Shown piece after piece: positions 6,863 through 12,458 of a stretch of DNA of 13,492 nucleotides (the stretch's first letter is position 1; each line of letters opens with the position of its first letter). Where the stretch lies: assembly GCA_005888925.1 (NCBI GenBank), contig VBCP01000403.1, positions 1 to 13,492 on the forward strand. Reading direction: 5' to 3'. The position numbers were made by a program, and so were the translations under genes. The stretch is from Betaproteobacteria bacterium. GTDB taxonomy: Bacteria > Pseudomonadota > Gammaproteobacteria > Burkholderiales > SG8-39. A model generated the notes under the pieces. The model ran no database searches. It was not told the DNA's origin and saw nothing but the letters and a program-made list of their open reading frames with translations.

Positions 6863-7492
6863 TTACCTCGGAAGTAGGCCCGGCAGCTGATAGACGCCGT
6901 TGATCGTGGTGAGAGTGCCGCCGACCAGCGCGGTACGGATCTGGTCTTCGGATGGATTGAGGATGCCGAGCGCGGCGAGCTCGCGCAGCGCCGCCTCGCG
7001 CGCCTGCACCGGCGCGGCGGGCGCGCTGCCGCCGGCTGCCGCGGAGCCGTAACCCGGCACCGCGCTTGTTACCGCGCTTGTTACCGCGCTTGTTACCGGA
7101 GAGCCGGCGGTGACGATCTGGCTGGTAATGCTGGCTGGAATCCCCGCCACGCTGAGCAGCCCCTGCGCCCAGACACGCCCCATCGTGACGTCGAGCGGCC
7201 CGCCCGCGAGCATGCGCGCGATCTGCTCGGCGCTCGGCTGCGCGACGCCGAGCGCCGCGAGCTCCTCTCGCGCGCGATCGACATACGCCGCGGTCTCCGC
7301 CGCATCCAGCCGCACCGACGGGCGGAAGCTGGTCACCTGCAGCATGCCGGTGGTGAGCGGCGTGATGAGCGTGGCCTCGCCGCCGTTCATCAGCCCGGCG
7401 AGCAGATTTTGCAAATTGGGATCGGCGTACTGCGCGTGTGCGGAACTGACGCCGAGCGCAACCACGGCCGCGGCAAGGAGGCGGGCCAACAT
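6863..7492 (-). CDS. Secreted protein with a duplicated ~38-residue motif, function unknown
   Basis: This 209-residue protein has a signal peptide (MLARLLAAAVVALGVSSAHA, cleavage before Gln21), so it is exported. I do not recognise a named family. After 'PNLQNLLAGLMNGGEATLIT' (25-44) it carries two copies of one motif. Copy 1 is ARE-ELAALGVAQPSAEQIARMLAGGPLDVTMGRV (about 74-107) and copy 2 is AREAALRELAALGILNPSEDQIRTALVGGTLTTINGV (about 164-200). They are separated by a low-complexity linker holding VTSA x3 and an Ala/Gly/Pro stretch. The motif reads roughly as a helix, a turn at (L/I/V)-x-x-P-(S/T)-x-x-Q(I/L), a second helix and a GG-x-L ending. The ATG at 7492 follows GGGGGGT very closely. 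It is followed by a paralogue 5 bp downstream and preceded by a perfect palindrome at 7521-7540. Confidence 0.6.
   Translation of the reverse strand: MLARLLAAAVVALGVSSAHAQYADPNLQNLLAGLMNGGEATLITPLTTGMLQVTSFRPSVRLDAAETAAYVDRAREELAALGVAQPSAEQIARMLAGGPLDVTMGRVWAQGLLSVAGIPASITSQIVTAGSPVTSAVTSAVTSAVPGYGSAAAGGSAPAAPVQAREAALRELAALGILNPSEDQIRTALVGGTLTTINGVYQLPGLLPR
7059..7094. repeat. 12-bp tandem repeat, three perfect copies
   Basis: The unit ACCGCGCTTGTT (plus strand) occurs three times without mismatch and continues with ACCG. On the coding (minus) strand it gives a repeated Val-Thr-Ser-Ala peptide in the linker between the two motifs of the secreted protein. The 12-bp length keeps the frame, so copy number can change by slippage without destroying the gene. 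Confidence 0.9.
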
Positions 7493-7520
7493 ACCCCCCG
7501 GCTTGCAATCTACATGCCGC

Positions 7521-7540
7521 AGTTCCGGACGTCCGGAACT
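7521..7540. repeat. Perfect 20-bp palindrome at the amidohydrolase stop codon
   Basis: AGTTCCGGACGTCCGGAACT is its own reverse complement. It overlaps the amidohydrolase TAG (7541-7539) and lies about 30 bp upstream of the secreted-protein ATG at 7492. It could be a dimeric regulator's operator for the downstream genes, or an RNA hairpin (8-bp stem, ACGT loop) that protects or ends the upstream transcript. There is no T-run after it on the minus strand (GCGGCATGTAG follows), so a standard intrinsic terminator is unlikely. Confidence 0.6.
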
Positions 7541-8498
7541 AGATTTTAAGCAAGCGTTTTGCGTTGCCGCTCAGGATCTTCTCGCGATCGTCGGGCCCGA
7601 GCGGCACCTGGTCCATCCATCGCACGCCGGGCGGATTGGGCACGAAGGGATAGTCGACCGAGAACAGGATCCGATCGGCGCCCATCTCGAGCACGCAGCA
7701 GATGAGCGCCGGGGTCGAGAAGTTGCCGCTGGTGGTGATCCAGAAATGCTCGCGGAAGGTCTCGCGGAACGGCGTCGCGCGATTGCCCTGTCGCCCGAGT
7801 GCCATGTCGATGCGCCAGAGCGAGAACGGCAGCGATTCGCCGAGGTGGCCCATGATGATCTTCAGCCCGGGATAGGCATCGAAGACTCCCGACAGGACGA
7901 GGCGTATTCCCTGCGTCGCGGTTTCCACGGTAAATCCCCAGGCCGCTGAAACCAGGCTGGGAAATTCCTTGAGGTAGTCGCGGTAGTAGGCTTCGACCAC
8001 CGCCGGGTGCGGCGGCGCCGGGTGGATGTAGATCGGCACGTCGAGCGAGCGCGCGCGCTCGAAGATCGGCCAGAACTGGCGCTCGTCGATGAATTTTCCG
8101 TTCGTCAGGCCGTGGATCATCGCGCCCTTGAAGCCGAGCTTCGTCACCGCGCGCTCGAGCTCGTCGGCCGCGGCCTTGGGATTCGCCGTCGGCAGCGCGG
8201 CGAACGCTTCGAACCGCCCTTTGGACGCCAGGACCTTTTCGCGCAGCCGGTCATTGGCTTCTCTTGCCACCGCAGGAGCGACTTCCGCATCGAGGCGCTG
8301 CGTTGAGGGCGCGCTGTGCGAGAGCACCTGGATGTCGATGCCGGCTTCGTCCATCTCGCGCAGCCGCAGCGCGCCGACGTCGTTCAGCCGCTCGCGCAGC
8401 GCGGCGTCGCGCGCCTCCGGGCCGCCTTCCTTGAAATGGCGCGCGACCTCGGGGTCGAGATAGTGCTCTTCGAGTGCGATGACCTGCGGTTTGCCCAT
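7539..8498 (-). CDS. Amidohydrolase-family (de)carboxylase, gamma-resorcylate decarboxylase-like
   Basis: This 319-residue cytoplasmic TIM-barrel enzyme belongs to the ACMSD/amidohydrolase-2 group of metal-dependent decarboxylases and hydratases. Visible metal and catalytic residues are Glu10 and His12 (ALEEHY), His159 (IYIHPAPPHP), His218 (IIMGHLGE) and Asp282 (FSVDYPF). The blocks 'WGFTVETATQGIRLVLSGVFDAYPGLKIIMGHLGESLPFSLWRID' (187-231) and 'HFWITTSGNFSTPALICCVLEMGADRILFSVDYPF' (251-285) are close to gamma-resorcylate (2,6-dihydroxybenzoate) decarboxylases. Decarboxylation of a hydroxybenzoate is thus the best guess; a hydrolase acting on another carboxylate remains possible. The ATG at 8498 sits directly after an inverted repeat; AGGGG inside that repeat, 10 bases upstream, is the only candidate ribosome-binding site. 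The first 114 residues are duplicated in the chimera at 9993-10964. Confidence 0.8.
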   Translation of the reverse strand: MGKPQVIALEEHYLDPEVARHFKEGGPEARDAALRERLNDVGALRLREMDEAGIDIQVLSHSAPSTQRLDAEVAPAVAREANDRLREKVLASKGRFEAFAALPTANPKAAADELERAVTKLGFKGAMIHGLTNGKFIDERQFWPIFERARSLDVPIYIHPAPPHPAVVEAYYRDYLKEFPSLVSAAWGFTVETATQGIRLVLSGVFDAYPGLKIIMGHLGESLPFSLWRIDMALGRQGNRATPFRETFREHFWITTSGNFSTPALICCVLEMGADRILFSVDYPFVPNPPGVRWMDQVPLGPDDREKILSGNAKRLLKI

Positions 8499-8499
8499 C

Positions 8500-8592
8500 G
8501 GGGTCAGACCCCTGCTCGAGTCTTATGACCCGCGCATATTAAGCGAGCGAAGGAACTGGGCGCAGCACCGGTGTGAACAGGGGTCTGACCCC
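8500..8592. repeat. REP/REPIN-like inverted repeat before the amidohydrolase
   Basis: GGGGTCAGACCCCTG (8500-8514) and CAGGGGTCTGACCCC (8578-8592) are perfect 15-bp inverted arms around 63 bp. Each arm also contains a near-palindrome, GGGGTC-A-GACCCC. This GGGGTCAGACCCC-type sequence resembles extragenic palindromes spread in many proteobacterial genomes; that it belongs to a RAYT-mobilised REP family is inference. The left arm ends one base before the amidohydrolase ATG on the minus strand. The spacer holds the most AT-rich stretch nearby (CATATTAAG) but no promoter I would defend. The element occupies most of the 118-bp gap between MEDS and amidohydrolase. Confidence 0.7.
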
Positions 8593-8616
8593 CGATTCAC
8601 ATCCCGCTTGGCAGCT

Positions 8617-9336
8617 TCAGTGCTCGCTCCAGCGCGCGCGGGCGCGGCTCATGACTTTCTCGGCGGTGCGCGGCATGTTGTCCTTCAGCCAGAAGAGCAT
8701 CGCCTGTCCGGGCGGCATCTGCGCCGAGGGGCGGTGCGCGAGCGACAGCGCGTGCAGCATGCGCGCTTGCTGCGTGTCGAGCACCTCCGCGACGGCGCCG
8801 CTCACCGCCTCCTCGAAGCCTTCCTCGTCGAACGCCGGGTGCACGTGCGTGTGCGCCGCGCACAGCGCCTGCAGCGAGCCGTCGTAGGCCTGCCCCTCGA
8901 GGCTGTCGATCGGGCAGGCGCAGAGCAGCGTGAAGTCGTGCACGTTGAGCAGCGGCTGCCAGTAGCGCTCGACCAGACGCGCGTTTGCGCGATCGCCGTC
9001 GCGCCACAGCGCATCGGTGAGCTCGCTGAACACCCGCACGCGCTCGTAGCGCGCCCGCGCGAGCGCGAGCGCGCTGCTGGTCACCTCGTTGAAGCGCTGC
9101 CGGTGGGCGAGGCTCGCGCGCAGGAGATGCGTGCCGAGGAGCCGCAGCTGCCCGCGCAGCACGTGCCCATGCGCGTCGACGCCGGCGATCCGCAGGCGAT
9201 CGAGCAGCAGGTCCCAGCGCGGCGTCGAGCCGATGACGAGCACCCCTTCTTCCAGGCGCAGCCCGGCGGCGACGAAGTCGGCCAGCGCGTCGAGGAGGCA
9301 GGCCTCTTCCTGGTAGAGCTGCAGCACGTGCTCCAT
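8617..9336 (-). CDS. MEDS-domain (DcmR-like sensory) protein, copy A
   Basis: This 239-residue protein starts straight into the domain: 'MEHVLQLYQEEACLLDALADFVAAGLRLEEGVLVIGSTP' (1-39). It continues with 'VRVFSELTDALWRDGDRANARLVERYW' (100-126), 'FTLLCACPIDSLEG' (135-148) and 'AAHTHVHP' (160-167). The C-terminal part (about 174-232) contains MPPGQAMLFWLKDNMPRTAEKV, the same tail as in the MEDS protein at 2367-3158. No output domain such as a kinase or DNA-binding region is present, so it may act through a partner. An in-frame TGA ten codons upstream fixes the start near 9336, although no clear Shine-Dalgarno precedes it. Residue 78 is His here and Asn in copy B. It follows the rhomboid gene after 67 bp. 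Confidence 0.75.
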   Translation of the reverse strand: MEHVLQLYQEEACLLDALADFVAAGLRLEEGVLVIGSTPRWDLLLDRLRIAGVDAHGHVLRGQLRLLGTHLLRASLAHRQRFNEVTSSALALARARYERVRVFSELTDALWRDGDRANARLVERYWQPLLNVHDFTLLCACPIDSLEGQAYDGSLQALCAAHTHVHPAFDEEGFEEAVSGAVAEVLDTQQARMLHALSLAHRPSAQMPPGQAMLFWLKDNMPRTAEKVMSRARARWSEH

Positions 9337-9403
9337 GCCACGGACAGTAGGGCGAGCAGTGTGTCAGCGCTACCGCAATTGGCGCGCGCCTGTCGCCAAG
9401 CCG

Positions 9404-9991
9404 CTACATGCGGAAAGGAAAACCGTGACGGCGGTACTGGATCATGAGCCAGCCGCCGAGCATCCCGCCCAGGTGCGCGAAGTGCGCGACGCCCGCGGCG
9501 GTCTGGGTGATGCCGAGAAACAGCTCGAGCGCGGCGAAGCCGAACACGAACACCCGCGCCGGCAGCGGGATCGGCGGGAAGAGCAGCAGCACGCGCCGGT
9601 GCGGGAAATAGATGCCGAAGTCGAGCAACAGGCCGTAGATGCCGCCCGAGGCGCCGACCATCGGCACGGGCGCGAGGCCCATCGCTGCCGTGACGACGAG
9701 ATGGCAGATCGCGGCGCTCACCACCGCGGCGAAGTAGTAGAGCGCGTAGAAGCGCGCGCCGAACAGGCGCTCGATCTCGCCGCCGAACATGTAGAGCGCG
9801 AGCATGTTGAAGAAGATGTGCGCGACGTTGGCGTGCAGGAAGCTGTAGGTGACCAGCTGCCAGGGCTCGAAGCGCGACTCGAAGCTGCCCGGCGGCCAGA
9901 GCGCGAATGCGTCCACGTTCAGCATGCCGCTCGCCTCGAGCGCATAGACCGCGACGTTGGCAATCAGCAGCCACTGCGTGACCGGCGGCAC
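9404..9991 (-). CDS. Rhomboid-family intramembrane serine protease, copy A
   Basis: From the GTG at 9991 the protein is 195 residues, a compact six-helix rhomboid. The catalytic Ser116 is in GASGG (114-118) and the catalytic His173 in 'AHLGGMLGG' (172-180). The helix-2 signature His53-x4-His58-x3-Asn62 (HANVAHIFFN) is also present. It should cleave transmembrane substrates in the inner membrane; the substrate is unknown. The GTG start is preferred over longer upstream reading because it begins PPVTQWLLIANVAVYAL at the first membrane segment. It also lies one base after the stop of the TctC frame, whereas further upstream the frame only reads an Arg-rich shadow of TctC. Residue 124, in the helix carrying the catalytic serine, is Asp here and Ala in copy B; a charged residue there is unusual. 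Confidence 0.85.
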   Translation of the reverse strand: MPPVTQWLLIANVAVYALEASGMLNVDAFALWPPGSFESRFEPWQLVTYSFLHANVAHIFFNMLALYMFGGEIERLFGARFYALYYFAAVVSAAICHLVVTAAMGLAPVPMVGASGGIYGLLLDFGIYFPHRRVLLLFPPIPLPARVFVFGFAALELFLGITQTAAGVAHFAHLGGMLGGWLMIQYRRHGFPFRM

Positions 9992-9992
9992 G

Positions 9993-10964
9993 CTATTCCA
10001 CTTTCGCGCCGGAATCGCGGACCAGCTTCTCCCAGTAGGGCGCCTCGGCCTTGATCTCGGCCTCGAACGCCGCCGGCGATGCCGAGGGCGTCGCATCCAT
10101 GCCCTGCAGCGCGATCTTGTCGCGCACCTCGCCCTTGGCGAGGCCTTTCAGCATCGCGGCGTGCAGGCGCTGGATCGCCGCGGGCGGCGTTCCCGCCGGC
10201 ACGAAGAGGCCGAACCAGAACGTGAAGTCGTAGCCGGGCAGCCCGGCCTTTTCCGCGCCCGGGATGCCGGGAATCGCGGGCGAGGCATCCCTGGACGAAA
10301 CGGCCAATGCGCGCAGGCGCCCGGCGCGCACGAAGCCCATTACCGTCGGCGCGGTGGCGAAGTTGACCTGCGTGTCGCCGGCGAGCAGCGACTGCGTCGC
10401 CGGACCCCCGCCCTTGAACTGCACGTGCGTGAACTTGATGCCGGCGACCGATTCGAACAGCACCGCGGCGAGGTGCGGCGCCGAGCCGTAGCCCGCGGAG
10501 GCGTGGAACAGCTTGCCCGGATTCGCCTTGGCGTAGGCGATCAGCTCCTTCAGGTCCTTCACCGGCAGATCGCGCACGCAGACCAGCGTCGGCCCGGTGG
10601 CGATGCGCGTCACCGCGGCGAAGAGCTCGTCGGCCGCGGCCTTGGGATTCGCCGTCGGCAGCGCGGCGAACGCTTCGAACCGCCCTTTGGACGCCAGGAC
10701 CTTTTCGCGCAGCCGGTCATTGGCTTCTCTTGCCACCGCAGGAGCGACTTCCGCATCGAGGCGCTGCGTTGAGGGCGCGCTGTGCGAGAGCACCTGGATG
10801 TCGATGCCGGCTTCGTCCATCTCGCGCAGCCGCAGCGCGCCGACGTCGTTCAGCCGCTCGCGCAGCGCGGCGTCGCGCGCCTCCGGGCCGCCTTCCTTGA
10901 AATGGCGCGCGACCTCGGGGTCGAGATAGTGCTCTTCGAGTGCGATGACCTGCGGTTTGCCCAT
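9993..10964 (-). pseudogene. In-frame chimera: amidohydrolase N-terminus fused to TctC C-terminus
   Basis: The frame of 323 codons is a by-product of the tandem duplication. Residues 1-114 are identical to the start of the amidohydrolase (through 'ANPKAAADEL'), and residues 115-323 (FAAVTRIATGPTLVCVRDLP onward) equal TctC residues 108-316. The amidohydrolase half keeps Glu10 and His12 but lacks the later His and Asp ligands. The TctC half lacks its signal peptide and first lobe, so neither activity should survive and the product would stay in the cytoplasm. It keeps the same start context as the intact amidohydrolase, including the adjacent inverted repeat, so it may be translated. That would also keep ribosomes flowing into the rhomboid gene one base after its stop. 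Confidence 0.9.
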
Positions 10965-10965
10965 C

Positions 10966-11058
10966 GGGGTCAGACCCCTGCTCGAGTCTTATGACCCGCG
11001 CATATTAAGCGAGCGAAGGAACTGGGCGCAGCACCGGTGTGAACAGGGGTCTGACCCC
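10966..11058. repeat. REP/REPIN-like inverted repeat, duplicated copy
   Basis: This is identical to the element at 8500-8592, with arms at 10966-10980 and 11044-11058. It lies between MEDS copy B and the chimeric gene, ending one base before the chimera's ATG. It was carried along by the segmental duplication rather than inserted separately. Confidence 0.7.
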
Positions 11059-11082
11059 CGATTCACATCCCGCTTGGCAGCT

Positions 11083-11802
11083 TCAGTGCTCGCTCCAGCG
11101 CGCGCGGGCGCGGCTCATGACTTTCTCGGCGGTGCGCGGCATGTTGTCCTTCAGCCAGAAGAGCATCGCCTGTCCGGGCGGCATCTGCGCCGAGGGGCGG
11201 TGCGCGAGCGACAGCGCGTGCAGCATGCGCGCTTGCTGCGTGTCGAGCACCTCGGCGACGGCGCCGCTCACCGCCTCCTCGAAGCCTTCCTCGTCGAACG
11301 CCGGGTGCACGTGCGTGTGCGCCGCGCACAGCGCCTGCAGCGAGCCGTCGTAGGCCTGCCCCTCGAGGCTGTCGATCGGGCAGGCGCAGAGCAGCGTGAA
11401 GTCGTGCACGTTGAGCAGCGGCTGCCAGTAGCGCTCGACCAGACGCGCGTTTGCGCGATCGCCGTCGCGCCACAGCGCATCGGTGAGCTCGCTGAACACC
11501 CGCACGCGCTCGTAGCGCGCCCGCGCGAGCGCGAGCGCGCTGCTGGTCACCTCGTTGAAGCGCTGCCGGTTGGCGAGGCTCGCGCGCAGGAGATGCGTGC
11601 CGAGGAGCCGCAGCTGCCCGCGCAGCACGTGCCCATGCGCGTCGACGCCGGCGATCCGCAGGCGATCGAGCAGCAGGTCCCAGCGCGGCGTCGAGCCGAT
11701 GACGAGCACCCCTTCTTCCAGGCGCAGCCCGGCGGCGACGAAGTCGGCCAGCGCGTCGAGGAGGCAGGCCTCTTCCTGGTAGAGCTGCAGCACGTGCTCC
11801 AT
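11083..11802 (-). CDS. MEDS-domain (DcmR-like sensory) protein, copy B
   Basis: This 239-residue protein is identical to the product at 8617-9336 except Asn78 in place of His78 (ASLANRQRF against ASLAHRQRF), plus one silent change. Domain content and C-terminal module are the same. It follows rhomboid copy B and precedes the chimeric gene. Which copy keeps the ancestral residue 78 cannot be told from the window. Confidence 0.75.
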   Translation of the reverse strand: MEHVLQLYQEEACLLDALADFVAAGLRLEEGVLVIGSTPRWDLLLDRLRIAGVDAHGHVLRGQLRLLGTHLLRASLANRQRFNEVTSSALALARARYERVRVFSELTDALWRDGDRANARLVERYWQPLLNVHDFTLLCACPIDSLEGQAYDGSLQALCAAHTHVHPAFDEEGFEEAVSGAVAEVLDTQQARMLHALSLAHRPSAQMPPGQAMLFWLKDNMPRTAEKVMSRARARWSEH

Positions 11803-11869
11803 GCCACGGACAGTAGGGCGAGCAGTGTGTCAGCGCTACCGCAATTGGCGCGCGCCTGTCGCCAAGCCG

Positions 11870-12457
11870 CTACATGCGGAAAGGAAAACCGTGACGGCGG
11901 TACTGGATCATGAGCCAGCCGCCGAGCATCCCGCCCAGGTGCGCGAAGTGCGCGACGCCCGCGGCGGTCTGGGTGATGCCGAGAAACAGCTCGAGCGCGG
12001 CGAAGCCGAACACGAACACCCGCGCCGGCAGCGGGATCGGCGGGAAGAGCAGCAGCACGCGCCGGTGCGGGAAATAGATGCCGAAGGCGAGCAACAGGCC
12101 GTAGATGCCGCCCGAGGCGCCGACCATCGGCACGGGCGCGAGGCCCATCGCTGCCGTGACGACGAGATGGCAGATCGCGGCGCTCACCACCGCGGCGAAG
12201 TAGTAGAGCGCGTAGAAGCGCGCGCCGAACAGGCGCTCGATCTCGCCGCCGAACATGTAGAGCGCGAGCATGTTGAAGAAGATGTGCGCGACGTTGGCGT
12301 GCAGGAAGCTGTAGGTGACCAGCTGCCAGGGCTCGAAGCGCGACTCGAAGCTGCCCGGCGGCCAGAGCGCGAATGCGTCCACGTTCAGCATGCCGCTCGC
12401 CTCGAGCGCATAGACCGCGACGTTGGCAATCAGCAGCCACTGCGTGACCGGCGGCAC
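11870..12457 (-). CDS. Rhomboid-family intramembrane serine protease, copy B
   Basis: This 195-residue rhomboid starts at a GTG one base after the TctC stop (TAG C GTG). Catalytic Ser116 and His173 and the HxxxxHxxxN motif are as in copy A. Residue 124 is Ala (GGIYGLLLAFGIYFP), which fits a membrane helix and is probably the ancestral state. GGAA about six bases before the GTG, inside the TctC 3' end, can serve as ribosome-binding site. The tight junction suggests translational coupling to TctC. Confidence 0.88.
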   Translation of the reverse strand: MPPVTQWLLIANVAVYALEASGMLNVDAFALWPPGSFESRFEPWQLVTYSFLHANVAHIFFNMLALYMFGGEIERLFGARFYALYYFAAVVSAAICHLVVTAAMGLAPVPMVGASGGIYGLLLAFGIYFPHRRVLLLFPPIPLPARVFVFGFAALELFLGITQTAAGVAHFAHLGGMLGGWLMIQYRRHGFPFRM

Positions 12458-12458
12458 G

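Larger units (their letters stand above)
8157..10622. repeat. Tandem duplication, copy A (2,466 bp)
   Basis: This segment is repeated immediately next door at 10623-13088. Reading both line by line I find five differences, at 8788, 9105, 9621, 10371 and 10497 (copy B: 11254, 11571, 12087, 12837, 12963). Three are synonymous in the genes they hit; two are missense (MEDS His78/Asn78, rhomboid Asp124/Ala124). Copy A starts inside the amidohydrolase gene and ends inside the TctC sequence, so its right end makes a gene fusion. Confidence 0.95.

Noticed and set aside
7059..7094. CRISPR-like short repeats
   Set aside because: Units are 12 bp and directly adjacent with no spacers, and they lie in coding sequence.
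6618..7508. Minus-strand 296-codon frame starting upstream of the secreted-protein gene
   Set aside because: The first two thirds are Arg/Ala-rich shadow of the 6863-7492 gene; only the last 79 codons (from 6857) are real and were assigned to the split paralogue.
7515..7545. Intrinsic terminator after the amidohydrolase
   Set aside because: The palindrome could form a hairpin, but no T-rich tract follows on the transcribed strand; kept only as a palindrome of unknown role.
8479..9447. Plus-strand 322-codon frame, repeated at 10945-11913
   Set aside because: Antisense shadow of the MEDS gene; it is duplicated only because the whole segment is duplicated.
9404..10096. Longer rhomboid start with an Arg-rich N-terminal extension
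   Set aside because: The extension overlaps the TctC coding sequence in another frame and reads as low-complexity RPRHRRRR; the GTG at 9991 gives a normal rhomboid.
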